A stretch of 64,000 bases of DNA, from the NCBI RefSeq assembly GCF_002260525.1, contig NZ_MRYI01000001.1, positions 186,001-250,000 of the forward strand, read 5' to 3'. The DNA comes from Hahella sp. CCB-MM4. GTDB lineage: Bacteria; Pseudomonadota; Gammaproteobacteria; Pseudomonadales; Oleiphilaceae. Position numbers and translations under genes: made by a program. Position 1 is the stretch's first letter. Each line of letters opens with the position of its first letter. Below are positions 14,794 through 24,388 of this stretch, piece after piece. Under the pieces are notes generated by a model, which saw only the letters and a program-made list of their open reading frames with translations, did no database searches and had not been told where the DNA came from.

Positions 14794-17168
14794 TGCCTGC
14801 AAACACAACCAGCCTTTCAGCTAAATACAAAATCAACGTCCGTCAGGCCGTGGAACTGCTGTGTCAGGAAGGTGACCTTAGCCATCGCGATCGGGATGTC
14901 GCCACTGCTCGGGAAGGTCAGGAGGCTCATCGACGGGTTCAGACCTCATGGCCGGCTGAAGCTCAGGCGGAAGTCACTATAAAACATCAGATAAAGCATG
15001 AAGGTGTCACGCTGACCATTCACGGCCGCATCGATGGTCTGTGGAAAACCGGAAACAAGATTCGATTTGAAGAGATCAAAACGCTCAGGCACGAAGCCGG
15101 GCTGTTGCCCATCGGCCTGCAAAGCAGGCATCGCTTACAGGTGCTGCTCTATGCCGCTATGTGGGCAGAACAGTTTGGCGAAGAGATTTCAGACAAGTCC
15201 ATTGAGTTGTGCCTGACTTACTTCAACGTCCTGACAGAGAAGGTCGAACAGAACGTCGACACTTGCTCTTTGTCTGCTTTGCGGCAGATGTCCGCCCCGC
15301 TCTTTCAACACTTGATCGACTGGTACTCCGATCTCCATAGGCATCGTCTGCAACGAAATGACTTTCTTGAAAGTATCGGCTTCCCTTACCCGGAATTCCG
15401 GTCAGGACAGCGAGATTTTGCCAAACTGGTATACCGCACCCTGCAGCAGGGAGGCCAATGCTTGATTGAAGCCCCCACCGGCAGCGGAAAATCCCTGGCG
15501 ACCCTGTTCCCCGGCCTTAAATCAATGGCATTGGGGCATCTGGATCAATTGTTCATTACGTCAGCCAAAAACGCCTCTCAACAGGCAGCCCTGGATTCCG
15601 CCCGACAGGTATATGGAAAAGACTCCTGCCAGATCAGAACATTGCAGCTCTCCGCAAAGGAAAAGATCTGTATCCAGGACAGTATTTGCAACAACCAGGA
15701 CTGCCCCCGCCAGACCGGATTCTATGAACGCCTGCCTGGCGCTATCGAAGAAGCCCTGGGCCATGGCTGGCTGGACACGGAAACCGTCAGAGAAATCGCG
15801 CTAAAGCATGAAATTTGTCCACACGGTCTTCAGGGCCTGCTACAACCTTGGGTGGACCTTTTGATTGGTGACTACAACTACGCTTTCTCGCCTAACGTAC
15901 GCTCCGATATGGTGTTTACCCAGAACAGAGTCGGCCTGCTGATCGACGAAGCCCACAACCTCCCTGACCGGGCCCGGGATCTGTTTTCCGCCAAACTGGA
16001 TTCGTGGCAGATTGAGCGCTGTCGGAAAAGCCAGAACAACACCGGATCACCGCTCGCCAAAAGCGCCAGCAGGCTGTTGAAGCACATTCGATCGGTGGTG
16101 CTGGAAAATAATCGGATGGTACAAGGCGAAACGGCCTTTATAAAACAACTGGAACTGTTTTGCGGAGCGGCAGAACAGTGGCTGCTGACTCCTCATGACT
16201 TAATCTCTGTCGCCGATCTGGAAAGCCAGAACAGCGTCACCGAAGCGTTACAGCAGGCCCGTAATTGGTTGTATCTGGCGGACCAGGCGGAGGATGACTT
16301 TGCCTGTTTCGACACGGTTTCTGACAATGGCAGAAATGCATCTCAACGAACGTTGCATCTGAGATGTCTGACTCCAGCCATCATGCTCCAGCCCTACTTT
16401 AAGTCCGTGTCCGCAATGGTTTTGTTTTCTGCGACACTGACACCGCCGGTGTTTTATCAAATCTTACTCGGATTACAGAACAACTATTTGCGGCATCGCA
16501 TGCCTTCTCCTTTTAATCAGAACCACACTGAAGTTCTGATTGCCCCTTACCTGAATATGCGCAGCAAAACCCGCTTCCAGCAAATACACTCCGTGGTGCG
16601 TATGATCGAAGATATCTACGAGAACAGACCTGGCAACTACTGGGTATTCACCCCATCCTACGAGTTCCAGTCCCAGTTAGTGGAAGCTTTTTCAGCATCC
16701 TGTCCTGATATCGAGTACCTGGCCCAGCCACAGGACAATTCGCCGGAAGCCCGGGAAGCATTCTTGTCAGCCTTCAGTGATAACAGTCGCACAGTGGGGT
16801 TTGTCGTACTGGGAGGCGCCTACGGTGAAAGCATCGACATGGCCGGTGAACGCCTGATAGGCAGCATTATTCTGGGCCCGGGATTGCCTCAATTGAGCCG
16901 TGAGAACGACGCCATCGCCAAGTACTTTGAGCAACAGGGGTTGGACGGCTTTGCCTATGCCTACCAACTGCCGGGATGGCAAAAGGTGATTCAGGCGGCA
17001 GGACGGGTTATTCGTACCGAAACAGATAAGGGCATCGTCATATTGGCGGACGATCGCTTTACTCACCAACAGTATCAGGCACTATTTCCTCCTCACTGGC
17101 AACCCAGGCAAACAACCTCCCCGGAACAGTTACTTGAAGCCGTCAGCCAATTCTGGTCCCGGGAGTAG
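14793..17168 (+). CDS. XPD/DinG-like iron-sulfur DNA helicase with N-terminal Cas4/RecB-like nuclease domain
   Basis: 791 residues. Residues 70-125 carry a PD-(D/E)XK pattern: Asp81 in GRIDG, Glu94 and Lys96 in EEIKT, then QVLLYA (Gln116). The helicase part has Walker A EAPTGSGKS (to residue 234), four cysteines suited to an iron-sulfur cluster (293, 299, 304, 342), a DEAH box in LLIDEAHNLPDRA (385-388) and C-terminal motifs VLGGAYGESIDM and QAAGRVIRTETD. It resembles superfamily 2 5'-3' helicases. Coupled by TGATG overlap to the FAN1-like nuclease, it probably unwinds or loads on damaged DNA for it. Confidence 0.93.
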   Translation: MPANTTSLSAKYKINVRQAVELLCQEGDLSHRDRDVATAREGQEAHRRVQTSWPAEAQAEVTIKHQIKHEGVTLTIHGRIDGLWKTGNKIRFEEIKTLRHEAGLLPIGLQSRHRLQVLLYAAMWAEQFGEEISDKSIELCLTYFNVLTEKVEQNVDTCSLSALRQMSAPLFQHLIDWYSDLHRHRLQRNDFLESIGFPYPEFRSGQRDFAKLVYRTLQQGGQCLIEAPTGSGKSLATLFPGLKSMALGHLDQLFITSAKNASQQAALDSARQVYGKDSCQIRTLQLSAKEKICIQDSICNNQDCPRQTGFYERLPGAIEEALGHGWLDTETVREIALKHEICPHGLQGLLQPWVDLLIGDYNYAFSPNVRSDMVFTQNRVGLLIDEAHNLPDRARDLFSAKLDSWQIERCRKSQNNTGSPLAKSASRLLKHIRSVVLENNRMVQGETAFIKQLELFCGAAEQWLLTPHDLISVADLESQNSVTEALQQARNWLYLADQAEDDFACFDTVSDNGRNASQRTLHLRCLTPAIMLQPYFKSVSAMVLFSATLTPPVFYQILLGLQNNYLRHRMPSPFNQNHTEVLIAPYLNMRSKTRFQQIHSVVRMIEDIYENRPGNYWVFTPSYEFQSQLVEAFSASCPDIEYLAQPQDNSPEAREAFLSAFSDNSRTVGFVVLGGAYGESIDMAGERLIGSIILGPGLPQLSRENDAIAKYFEQQGLDGFAYAYQLPGWQKVIQAAGRVIRTETDKGIVILADDRFTHQQYQALFPPHWQPRQTTSPEQLLEAVSQFWSRE

Positions 17169-17230
17169 GCTGTCTCAAGGCTTTGTCTGCACTACTCCAG
17201 GGCCCGTTTTTACACGCTTAAAAAATTGCA

Positions 17231-17944
17231 CTAGGGCGAAGCCTTCAAATATCCACCGGTGGATTGCAACACTTCCTGAGAGCCCTGGGGAGAAACCCAT
17301 ACGGCCAGGGCCGTTTGCTCCTGCCCAGCCTCCGGTCTTGGCGGGAGTGTAACCTGCCAGTTGCCCTGGCCCTCTTTCGTCAGAATATCGAGAACGACAA
17401 AATCATGGGCCAGACGGCGACCTCTGTTTTCACCGGCTCTCACCTCCGAAGCCAGTCCCATGCCCAAATAGGCCACATGTAAAACGCAGGCTCGGTCCTG
17501 ATCAAACTCCACTCTCAGCTGGTTCCCCTGCAAATTGGCTGACAGTACACCCACTTGCTTGTCAGATGGCTGCCATTGACGCTGACCACGAAACCACTGA
17601 CGCCATTCACGGCTGTTGATGACCAGCTCAGGCGTATAGGCCTGACTGACGAGCCCCTCGCGAACATACTGGCGTTGGCGTTCACTGTATGAAGGCTTTG
17701 CAAAGCGGTCTTTCCAGCCGATGTAGTCCCAATAATCCACATGGAAGGCAACAGGAATAAACTCTTTGAACAGACCGGGTTGCTGTTTTAATGACGTCAA
17801 CCATTTGTCCGCAGGCGGACAGCTACTGCATCCCTCTGACGTATAAAGCTCAACAATATCTGTTTGCGATGGACCGCTTTGCCATTCCTCTGCGGACGCC
17901 AAGAGTGGCACCATCACCAATATCCCCACCAATAAGCCTTTCAT
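17231..17944 (-). CDS. Secreted DUF1223 protein (thioredoxin-fold-like)
   Basis: 237 residues with a signal peptide (MKGLLVGILVMVPLLASA). The family signature follows: VELYTSEGCSSCPPADKW around residues 30-50, with a CSSC pair like that of thioredoxin-fold proteins, and FHVDYWDYIGWKDRFA. The role of DUF1223 proteins is not established; a periplasmic redox function is the natural guess. GGGAGAGAAG precedes the ATG. It converges with the helicase gene, about 60 bases apart. Confidence 0.85.
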   Translation of the reverse strand: MKGLLVGILVMVPLLASAEEWQSGPSQTDIVELYTSEGCSSCPPADKWLTSLKQQPGLFKEFIPVAFHVDYWDYIGWKDRFAKPSYSERQRQYVREGLVSQAYTPELVINSREWRQWFRGQRQWQPSDKQVGVLSANLQGNQLRVEFDQDRACVLHVAYLGMGLASEVRAGENRGRRLAHDFVVLDILTKEGQGNWQVTLPPRPEAGQEQTALAVWVSPQGSQEVLQSTGGYLKASP

Positions 17945-18032
17945 CTTCTCTCTCCCAACAACTCACTCAAGAACGTCTTTCTCGTTGGAACAGAGGAGTG
18001 GGAAAAGGTTCCATGATTTCATTTATAGGAGA

Positions 18033-18821
18033 CTAGCGAACTCCTTTCTCCAGGTCCTGAAGGCCGTTGCGCTTCAGAATTTCCAGGTATTCGCCATTAT
18101 TTCGGATGATCTCCAGCCCCCGGTTGAAGGCCGTGATAATTTCATAATGGCGGGGATTTCGATAGCCGCTGATGACATACACAAGATTGACACTGACCGG
18201 CGGCTCAACGAACTCGATTTTTGCAAGAGAGTCCGGTGCCACCTGTCCCAGCCGGTAGCGGGCAACCAGCTCATTTTCAATGGCGAAATCCACCCTGCCA
18301 CGCAGCAACATGGCCACCGCACTGGCAAAGTCCACTACCTCGTAGCGCCGGATATCTGGGGAGGCATTGAATTCATCGTTGTAGGCGTACCCTCTCACCA
18401 CTGCTACCTGCTTGCCGCTAAGACTATCAAGTCCCTGGTAGATAAAGGGCTCATCCCGACGTTTGATCAGCTTCACCGAGCCGTCCAGATAGGGTCTGCT
18501 ATACATGAATTCCATGGCTCGCTCGGAACTCCACCAGGCATCCAATATCAGATCAAAGGTACCCGTACGGGTACCCTCCAACGCTCTTGCCCATGGCACC
18601 ATCAGTTGCCTGACTTTAAATCCCTGAGTCGCAAATGCTGCGTTGGCGATTTCTACGGAAACCCCCATCTCTGGATGCATTTCATCCACATAAGGCGGCC
18701 AGGGGTCAGATGCGGCGACGAGAGTTTCAAGTTGTGGCTCTACTGATGCCGCCCGAAAAGAAACAGCAACCAGATATAGGCTGATAGCGATTGATATAAC
18801 CGGCCAACTCACTTGTCTCAA
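18033..18821 (-). CDS. Periplasmic substrate-binding protein (SBP_bac_3-like), orphan
   Basis: 262 residues starting with a TTG codon seven bases after a strong GGAGGTG. A signal peptide is followed by a bacterial type 3 solute-binding fold: ASDPWPPYVDEMHPEMGVSVEI, then APWARALEGTRTGTFDLILD and VAVVRGYAYN. No permease or ATPase gene is near, so it may feed a transporter encoded elsewhere or act in sensing. It is one of five such orphans in the window. Divergent from the glycerophosphodiesterase gene. Confidence 0.82.
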   Translation of the reverse strand: MRQVSWPVISIAISLYLVAVSFRAASVEPQLETLVAASDPWPPYVDEMHPEMGVSVEIANAAFATQGFKVRQLMVPWARALEGTRTGTFDLILDAWWSSERAMEFMYSRPYLDGSVKLIKRRDEPFIYQGLDSLSGKQVAVVRGYAYNDEFNASPDIRRYEVVDFASAVAMLLRGRVDFAIENELVARYRLGQVAPDSLAKIEFVEPPVSVNLVYVISGYRNPRHYEIITAFNRGLEIIRNNGEYLEILKRNGLQDLEKGVR

Positions 18822-19015
18822 CGCTGTTCACCTCCGCTATATACCAACACGGCTCAATAAATAGTCTCGGTCACCAATGACTCTTTATCCCTGCAGAATA
18901 TTTTTACGGCTTAATCTGAGATTAGCATAGGTCATAAGGACCTGTTCAAACTATTCAGTAATCACAACTTCAATAATCACAGCCCATCAGGCTGGATATA
19001 ACCTGACAAGCCATC

Positions 19016-19033
19016 AATTCATGGCCTTGTCAT
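19016..19033 (+). promoter_or_regulatory. PHO-box-like direct repeat upstream of the glycerophosphodiesterase gene
   Basis: AATTCAT-GGCC-TTGTCAT gives two seven-base half-sites 11 bases apart, the layout of a PhoB box (CTGTCAT every 11 bases). It is 130 bases before the ATG, in the 341-base gap 18822-19162, in which I see nothing else clear. A match by eye only. Confidence 0.45.
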
Positions 19034-19162
19034 ATTAGAAGCACAAGGACGAAATATTCCAATTTTAGTCTCGCTCAGGCAACGTTAACCGGGAAGGCCT
19101 GATACAAGCAGTAAGTGACAAGGACTTTCAATAACTTAATGGATCATTACAAGGAGTATGTC

Positions 19163-20458
19163 ATGCGGACCGCACTGACAATTCTGTCGCTGACGGCGAC
19201 AGCTTTACTTTTTCCTGCAACGAGCGTGATGGCGGGAAACGGGCACCAGAGCGAAATGAAGCAGTCCCAGGATTTCTGGCACCAGCACCATAAAAAGGAC
19301 AAAGCACAAGTCGGGCCCCGTCCATTCTATCTTGTGGAGGATATGGATGAAGGCCCGTTAAAAACGAAGCTAAAGCAATGCGGCAAAGGCCCTTTCTACC
19401 GTACAGATTTCGCTATTGGTCATCGGGGAGCCGCAATGCAGTTTCCTGAACATACCAAAGAGTCTTATGAAGCTGCCGCTGCAATGGGAGCAGGAATAGT
19501 CGAGTGTGATGTTACCTTCACCAAGGATCGCCAACTGGTCTGCCGCCACTCACAATGTGACTTGCATAGCACCACCAACATATTGGCAGTACCTGAACTC
19601 GCGGCCAAATGTACTCAGCCCTTCTCACCCGCAGATGCTGAGGCCGGCGTTCCAGCAACAGCCACCTGTTGTACCAGTGATATTACCTTCGCCGAATTCA
19701 AATCGCTGAAAGGAAAAATGGACGCGTTTAACCCGGCTGCAACGACCGTGGAAGAGTACATGAATGCCACCCCCAACTGGCGGACAGATCTCTACGACCA
19801 AAAAGGCACCCTGCTCAGCCACGCCGAAAGCATCGAGCTATTCAAATCCCTCGGCGTCAAATTTACTCCCGAGCTGAAAGCACCCAGCGTCGAAATGCCT
19901 TTTGAGGGCGACTATACCCAGGAAGATTTCGCCCAACAGATGATTGATGAATACAAGGCCGCAGGCGTTAGTCCCAAAAAAGTCTGGGCCCAGTCTTTCA
20001 GTGAGAAGGATCTGTATTACTGGATTCACAACGATCCACGCTTCGGCAAACAAGCCGTATACCTCGATGGTCGTTACGGAGACCCCTCCTTTGATCCCAA
20101 CAATCCGACCACCTGGAAACCCGGGATGGAGGAACTGGTCGCTAACGGTGTAAGAGTGATTGCGCCTCCCACCTGGATGCTGGTGCAACTGGATGAGATG
20201 GACAATATTGTCCCCTCTCTTTACGCCAAAGCCGCCAAAGATGCCGGCCTGGACATCATTACCTGGACACTGGAACGTTCCGGCCCTCTGGCAACCGGAG
20301 GAGGCTTCTATTATCAATCCATCAGCAAAGTGATTAACAATGATGGCGACGTCATGAAACTCCTCGATGTTCTGGCCAAAGACGTGGGAGTCATTGGCGT
20401 ATTTGCCGACTGGCCGGGCACGGTGACCTATTACGCTAATTGCATGGGCCTGAAATAA
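19163..20458 (+). CDS. Secreted glycerophosphodiester phosphodiesterase
   Basis: About 431 residues with a signal peptide ending SVMA. The GDPD catalytic motif is present: HRG with His87 and Arg88 in [15 protein letters not shown], Glu114 and Asp116 in GIVECDV, and His129 in VCRHSQCD. The enzyme hydrolyses glycerophosphodiesters to glycerol 3-phosphate and an alcohol in the periplasm or outside. AAGGAG precedes this ATG; an open frame 16 codons longer is less likely. The gene sits ahead of an alkaline phosphatase and both have PHO-like boxes, so together they would release phosphate from phospholipid head groups. Confidence 0.93.
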   Translation: MRTALTILSLTATALLFPATSVMAGNGHQSEMKQSQDFWHQHHKKDKAQVGPRPFYLVEDMDEGPLKTKLKQCGKGPFYRTDFAIGHRGAAMQFPEHTKESYEAAAAMGAGIVECDVTFTKDRQLVCRHSQCDLHSTTNILAVPELAAKCTQPFSPADAEAGVPATATCCTSDITFAEFKSLKGKMDAFNPAATTVEEYMNATPNWRTDLYDQKGTLLSHAESIELFKSLGVKFTPELKAPSVEMPFEGDYTQEDFAQQMIDEYKAAGVSPKKVWAQSFSEKDLYYWIHNDPRFGKQAVYLDGRYGDPSFDPNNPTTWKPGMEELVANGVRVIAPPTWMLVQLDEMDNIVPSLYAKAAKDAGLDIITWTLERSGPLATGGGFYYQSISKVINNDGDVMKLLDVLAKDVGVIGVFADWPGTVTYYANCMGLK

Positions 20459-20469
20459 CCTTCCTTCTA

Positions 20470-20497
20470 CCCGGCCTACCTCCCTGGGCCGGGTCTT
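20470..20497 (+). terminator. Rho-independent terminator after the glycerophosphodiesterase gene
   Basis: CCCGGCC pairs with GGCCGGG across a nine-base loop and is followed by TCTTT. It separates the gene from the alkaline phosphatase gene, which then needs its own promoter. Confidence 0.75.
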
Positions 20498-20563
20498 TCC
20501 CAGTCAGGAATACATGACCTTCACTCACACCTTTTGATCATCTATTCACCAACTTTGCCGATA

Positions 20564-20599
20564 TTGTCATATCAATTTAACCCAACAGTCATATTTGAC
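20564..20599 (+). promoter_or_regulatory. PHO-box-like repeats upstream of the alkaline phosphatase gene
   Basis: Seven-base elements repeat every 11 bases: TTGTCAT (20564), ATTTAAC (20575, degenerate) and CAGTCAT (20586), with a weak fourth. The first and third are exactly 22 bases apart, as in tandem PhoB half-sites. The start codon is about 60 bases downstream of the array. Confidence 0.6.
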
Positions 20600-20654
20600 C
20601 TTTAGCTTTATGTCTCTCCTCATAAAAGTCATTCAATAATTAATGGTAATTCTA

Positions 20655-22316
20655 ATGAAAACGAACAAAGGCATGATGGCAGTGAGCGCCTTTGCACTGA
20701 CTTTCGGTGCGGCATTGAGCGCGCAGGCCAGCGACGCAATCCCCAGGCACCAAACGGAAAACGCCTGGTATGAAAACGCGCAGGACGCATTGAACGGCAA
20801 GCTACGCATGACCCATGGTATCGGTCATCTGTGGAAAGCCAAGAACGTTATCCTGTTTGTGGGTGACGGCATGGGCATCTCCACCGTTACCGCGGCCAGG
20901 ATCCTCGACGGGCAGCAGAAAGGAATGCCTGGAGAAGAAAACTTTCTTAGCTTTGGCAAGTTCCCCTTTACCGGACTTTCAAAAACCTACAACGTAGACG
21001 CCCAGACACCGGATTCAGCCGGAACCATGACGGCTATGATGAGCGGCGTTAAAAGTGACGCTGGCGTTATTGGCGTTGATGAAAACGTGGTAAGAGGTGA
21101 TTGTGCCTCAGCCAAGGGCAATGAACTGGTGACTGCTCTGGAACTGGCAGAGATCTCCGGCAAGTCTACCGGCATAGTATCAACCGCCCGCATCACCCAC
21201 GCGACTCCCGCTGCAACCTACGCTAAATCAGCTGACCGCAATTGGGAAGACATCTCTGATATGCCCGCCGAGGCCATTGAACAAGGCTGTGAAGACATCG
21301 CCTCTCAATTGGTTAACTTTGAGGATAACCTGGAAAGCCGTTACGACCGACTGGATGTCGATGGTCTGGAAGTCGTCATGGGCGGTGGTCGCCGTCACTT
21401 CCTTCCCAAAGATGCCTCAGCTAACAGCCCGGATGCCGTGAGCTCTATCGAAGGTGACCGTACAGACGGACGGAATCTGGTGACGGAATGGGAAGAAAAA
21501 TATCCAGAAGGTGTTTATGTCTATGACCAGTACGGTTTCGACGGAGTCAATCCCGAATACACCGAACGCCTTTTCGGTCTGTTCAACGAGTCCCACATGC
21601 AATACGAAGCAGACCGTGGCAATGACATCGCCGGAGAGCCTTCACTGAGCGAGATGACGGAAAAAGCCATCCAGATTCTGGACAACAACCGTAAAGGTTT
21701 CTTCCTGATGGTAGAAGCTGGTCGTATCGACCACGCTCACCACGCAGGTAATGCCTACAATGCCCTTTCCGACACCATCGAGCTCTCAAAAGCGGTGGAA
21801 ACGGCAATGAGCAATACCGATCCCAGGGACACTCTGATCATCGTCACAGCAGACCATGGCCACGTGTTCACGATTGCCGGATACCCCAAACGTGGCAATC
21901 CGATTCTGGGCAAAGTGGTCAGCATCGGTGCTGACGAGGCGGCTCTGGCAGCTGACGGCATGCCATACACGACCGTCGGCTACATGAACGGTCGGGGCTT
22001 CCATGACCTTGGTGATGAGACCGATGCGGACGAAGGCTATAACTATCCGATCGATACCGGCCGCAAAGACATCTCTGCCATTGACACAGAGGCCCCCGGT
22101 TACCACCAGGAAGCGCTGATCCCAACCTCCTCTGAAACCCACTCCGGTGAAGATGTTGGTATCTACGCAAATGGCCCCGGAGCTATGCTGCTTTCCGGTA
22201 CCAACGAGCAGAATATGATCTTCCATGTCATGGACCAGTCTGCGCGTTTGACAGAAACCGCCGATCGGGTACTGAAAAGAAAAAGAAGATGGCATCACTG
22301 GCCTTTCTGGGACTAA
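20655..22316 (+). CDS. Alkaline phosphatase (PhoA superfamily), periplasmic
   Basis: About 553 residues with a signal peptide ending in AQAS. Metal and catalytic sites: Asp71 in VGDGMG, the nucleophile Ser121 in TPDSAGTMTAMMSG, EAGRIDHAHHAG and TADHGH near residues 355-400. It removes phosphate from organic monoesters. The arrangement is that of the classical bacterial zinc/magnesium enzyme, with an insert between residues 200 and 300. The ribosome site before the chosen ATG is poor, and an alternative ATG four codons earlier exists. PHO-like boxes lie just upstream. Confidence 0.93.
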   Translation: MKTNKGMMAVSAFALTFGAALSAQASDAIPRHQTENAWYENAQDALNGKLRMTHGIGHLWKAKNVILFVGDGMGISTVTAARILDGQQKGMPGEENFLSFGKFPFTGLSKTYNVDAQTPDSAGTMTAMMSGVKSDAGVIGVDENVVRGDCASAKGNELVTALELAEISGKSTGIVSTARITHATPAATYAKSADRNWEDISDMPAEAIEQGCEDIASQLVNFEDNLESRYDRLDVDGLEVVMGGGRRHFLPKDASANSPDAVSSIEGDRTDGRNLVTEWEEKYPEGVYVYDQYGFDGVNPEYTERLFGLFNESHMQYEADRGNDIAGEPSLSEMTEKAIQILDNNRKGFFLMVEAGRIDHAHHAGNAYNALSDTIELSKAVETAMSNTDPRDTLIIVTADHGHVFTIAGYPKRGNPILGKVVSIGADEAALAADGMPYTTVGYMNGRGFHDLGDETDADEGYNYPIDTGRKDISAIDTEAPGYHQEALIPTSSETHSGEDVGIYANGPGAMLLSGTNEQNMIFHVMDQSARLTETADRVLKRKRRWHHWPFWD

Positions 22317-22340
22317 CCGTTTAGCGAAGTCTTAGTTGTA

Positions 22341-22363
22341 CGGGGCCCTTCTGGGCCCCGTTT
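22341..22363 (+). terminator. Terminator between the alkaline phosphatase gene and the next gene
   Basis: CGGGGCCC-TTCT-GGGCCCCG followed by TTT. The stem is strong but the T run is only three bases, so some read-through into the next gene 26 bases later is likely. Confidence 0.7.
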
Positions 22364-22388
22364 GTGCTATCTGTATCCGGAGAAACTT

Positions 22389-23117
22389 ATGAATATATTG
22401 GCCGCACTACTGGCTGGGCTTGTTGGTCAGGCAGAGATGACACATCAATGTGATCTGGATCCGGCCCACGTTGGAGCCAAGTACGAGATTACTTCCCAGA
22501 CCACCCAACCGAAAAAATCTTCGGAGCGCGTTATGTATCTTTGGCGCAACGATAAGGAGGTGGCTCATCAGTATCCCCAGGAGCAAGTGACGGAAATCTG
22601 GAACCTGGTAAGCGACGGACGAATTCGCCCTATTCGGTACTTCGAAAGTGAACGGCGGGGAATTGAATATCAGCCCGAAGATATCAACAAGGGAAAGGGA
22701 GATCGCAACTGGCCAGGGAAGTTTCAACTGATTTCTGACCAGCAAAAAAACAAAATGACTCTCGTTTCATCAGACGGAGCAGGCTGTGATCGTATTGAAA
22801 CCTACGAGTTCAAGGACGGCAAGGCACAGATCAGGCTATCCTGGCTACCAGCGTTAAAACTGGTGCAGTCCTACAGCGTCCAACAGAAACATCTGTCCTT
22901 ACAATGGCAGTTAACCGACGTGTTCGATAACCAGAATCGAATCCAGGCGCTGTTCCAATCCTACAGGGATTATCAGCTGACTGATTACGCTGACATTGGC
23001 GATAACGAGAGTGATCCATTTCTGCAGAAACTGATCAATCTCGGGTTTGTTTCTCATGGAGCGTCCGGCTTCTACGATGATCAGGGAAATGTGCTGGAGA
23101 GTGCTCATCATCACTGA
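22389..23117 (+). CDS. Hypothetical secreted protein downstream of the alkaline phosphatase
   Basis: 242 residues, not recognised. A short hydrophobic start (MNILAALLAGLVGQAEM) suggests export. Mature features include MTHQCDLDPAHVGAKYEI, DGAGCDRIETYEFKDG and an aromatic-rich strand-like pattern. Only two cysteines stand out. GGAGAAACTT precedes the ATG, choosing it over an upstream one in frame. Its position 70 bases after the phosphatase hairpin suggests joint expression, so it might take part in phosphate starvation, but no function can be stated. Confidence 0.6.
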   Translation: MNILAALLAGLVGQAEMTHQCDLDPAHVGAKYEITSQTTQPKKSSERVMYLWRNDKEVAHQYPQEQVTEIWNLVSDGRIRPIRYFESERRGIEYQPEDINKGKGDRNWPGKFQLISDQQKNKMTLVSSDGAGCDRIETYEFKDGKAQIRLSWLPALKLVQSYSVQQKHLSLQWQLTDVFDNQNRIQALFQSYRDYQLTDYADIGDNESDPFLQKLINLGFVSHGASGFYDDQGNVLESAHHH

Positions 23118-23249
23118 ACGCCAGGTTAAGAGGGCGACCAGAATAAAGCTTGCATTGAAGCGGGTGCGGTGATTTAGTGTCAGACAACGCTTGTTATTGA
23201 TAGAACATCTTCATCCACACGGTCATACCGGTATTTACAGGAGAAGGTT

Positions 23250-24227
23250 ATGAGCAAGCCCATCAGACAGATTCCTGTTCCCGCATTCTTCCAAAGCTTC
23301 AAGTTTAAGTACTTCGTATTACTACCGCTTATCTCCCTATGTTTCTTGTCGGCAGAGGCCGCTGAAATCCAGACCAATCAGCTGTACCAGGGAGGGACAC
23401 AGGTGCAATCGTCTGACATAGGGCTGGGAGTCACCATCCCGGAAAGCTGGCAGGGCGCATTGCCTGCCGGCTCCTCATTTTTCGTGATCGAATCTGCCGC
23501 TTTGCAGGCAACCATTCTGCTTTACGCCGAACAAATGTCTAAAAGCCAGCTGCAACAGACCATGTCCCAGAGTATTCCTCTGGATGCCAGCATCCAGTTG
23601 GTTCCTACCTCAGCCCCCAGAGCCGAAGGAGATCTGTTGATTGCGGACTATCAGGTACCAGCCAGGCCAGAGCTGAAAGCCAGAATCATTGGCCGAACCG
23701 GAAGTAATGGACTGTCAGTTGCCCTGATCACCCTCACCCCCAGCCAGGATCCTGCCGGCGTGTTTAATATTGCCAAAGATACCGCAATGAAGCTCAATTT
23801 CTTCCAGCCCAAGCAGTCGGCCACATCCACCGGAGGCAGCGGCAGTTGGCAGGAATATATGCGTGGTCGCTATATCGCCCGCTACTATTCCGGTTCGAGC
23901 TACCACGAAAAACAGGAAATCTGGCTCTGCAGCAATGGTGAGTTCCATACTTCAGGGGACTCCGGAGGCTATGGAGGTGGTGCAAGCGGTGCGTATGGAA
24001 ATCGCGGCACAGGCCGGTGGCGTGCGGAAGGTAGCCTTCCCGGTCAGGGAGTGCTGGTACTGCAATACGGCCCTGGTTATCAATTTGAAGGCAGCACCGG
24101 CGATAGCGACTGGTCCGAATCAGGACCCGGAGGTGAGCAGGCCCGCTACCGACTCAGTCTTTACAATGACAAGTTGTATCTGGATGACACCCAGTGGTTG
24201 CGCGGCACCAACGAATATTGCCAATAG
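23250..24227 (+). CDS. Hypothetical secreted protein, Gly-rich central loop
   Basis: 325 residues, not assigned. A signal peptide ends near SAEAA. The first half has a beta/alpha pattern (GLGVTIPESWQGALPAGSSF), the second half a strand-rich part beginning WQEYMRGRYIARYYSGSSYH with the short loop GDSGGYGGGASG and a closing RYRLSLYNDKLYLD. Two cysteines (WLCSNG and EYC). AGGAGAAGG precedes the ATG. Nothing adjacent points to its job; it ends in a 620-base non-coding gap. Confidence 0.6.
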   Translation: MSKPIRQIPVPAFFQSFKFKYFVLLPLISLCFLSAEAAEIQTNQLYQGGTQVQSSDIGLGVTIPESWQGALPAGSSFFVIESAALQATILLYAEQMSKSQLQQTMSQSIPLDASIQLVPTSAPRAEGDLLIADYQVPARPELKARIIGRTGSNGLSVALITLTPSQDPAGVFNIAKDTAMKLNFFQPKQSATSTGGSGSWQEYMRGRYIARYYSGSSYHEKQEIWLCSNGEFHTSGDSGGYGGGASGAYGNRGTGRWRAEGSLPGQGVLVLQYGPGYQFEGSTGDSDWSESGPGGEQARYRLSLYNDKLYLDDTQWLRGTNEYCQ

Positions 24228-24288
24228 GATGAACATCACTTTTCTTCGCTGAAGATCCCGTCGGCCATATTTGGCTGATCACCATGCC

Positions 24289-24314
24289 CCTGTCGGCGTT
24301 ATCGCGCCGACAGG
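24289..24314 (+). terminator. Terminator-like hairpin after the 23.2-24.2 kb gene
   Basis: CCTGTCGGCG pairs with CGCCGACAGG across a six-base loop. It is a ten-base perfect stem. It is followed by TCCTCTCC, so the T run is weak. Confidence 0.65.
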
Positions 24315-24371
24315 TCCTCTCCCCCTCCCAAAGACCGCTTGAAAAATCAGGCGCTTATCTGCCCCTGTCTG

Positions 24372-24388
24372 TTGGCATGATTGTCGCT
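24372..24388 (+). promoter_or_regulatory. Possible sigma-54 promoter
   Basis: TTGGCATGATTGTCGCT matches TTGGCACGNNNNTTGCT with two mismatches, with GG and GC exactly ten bases apart (24374-24375 and 24386-24387). A start near 24399 would transcribe toward the hairpin at 24629-24655 and the binding-protein gene at 24854. It lies in the gap 24228-24853. Confidence 0.5.
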
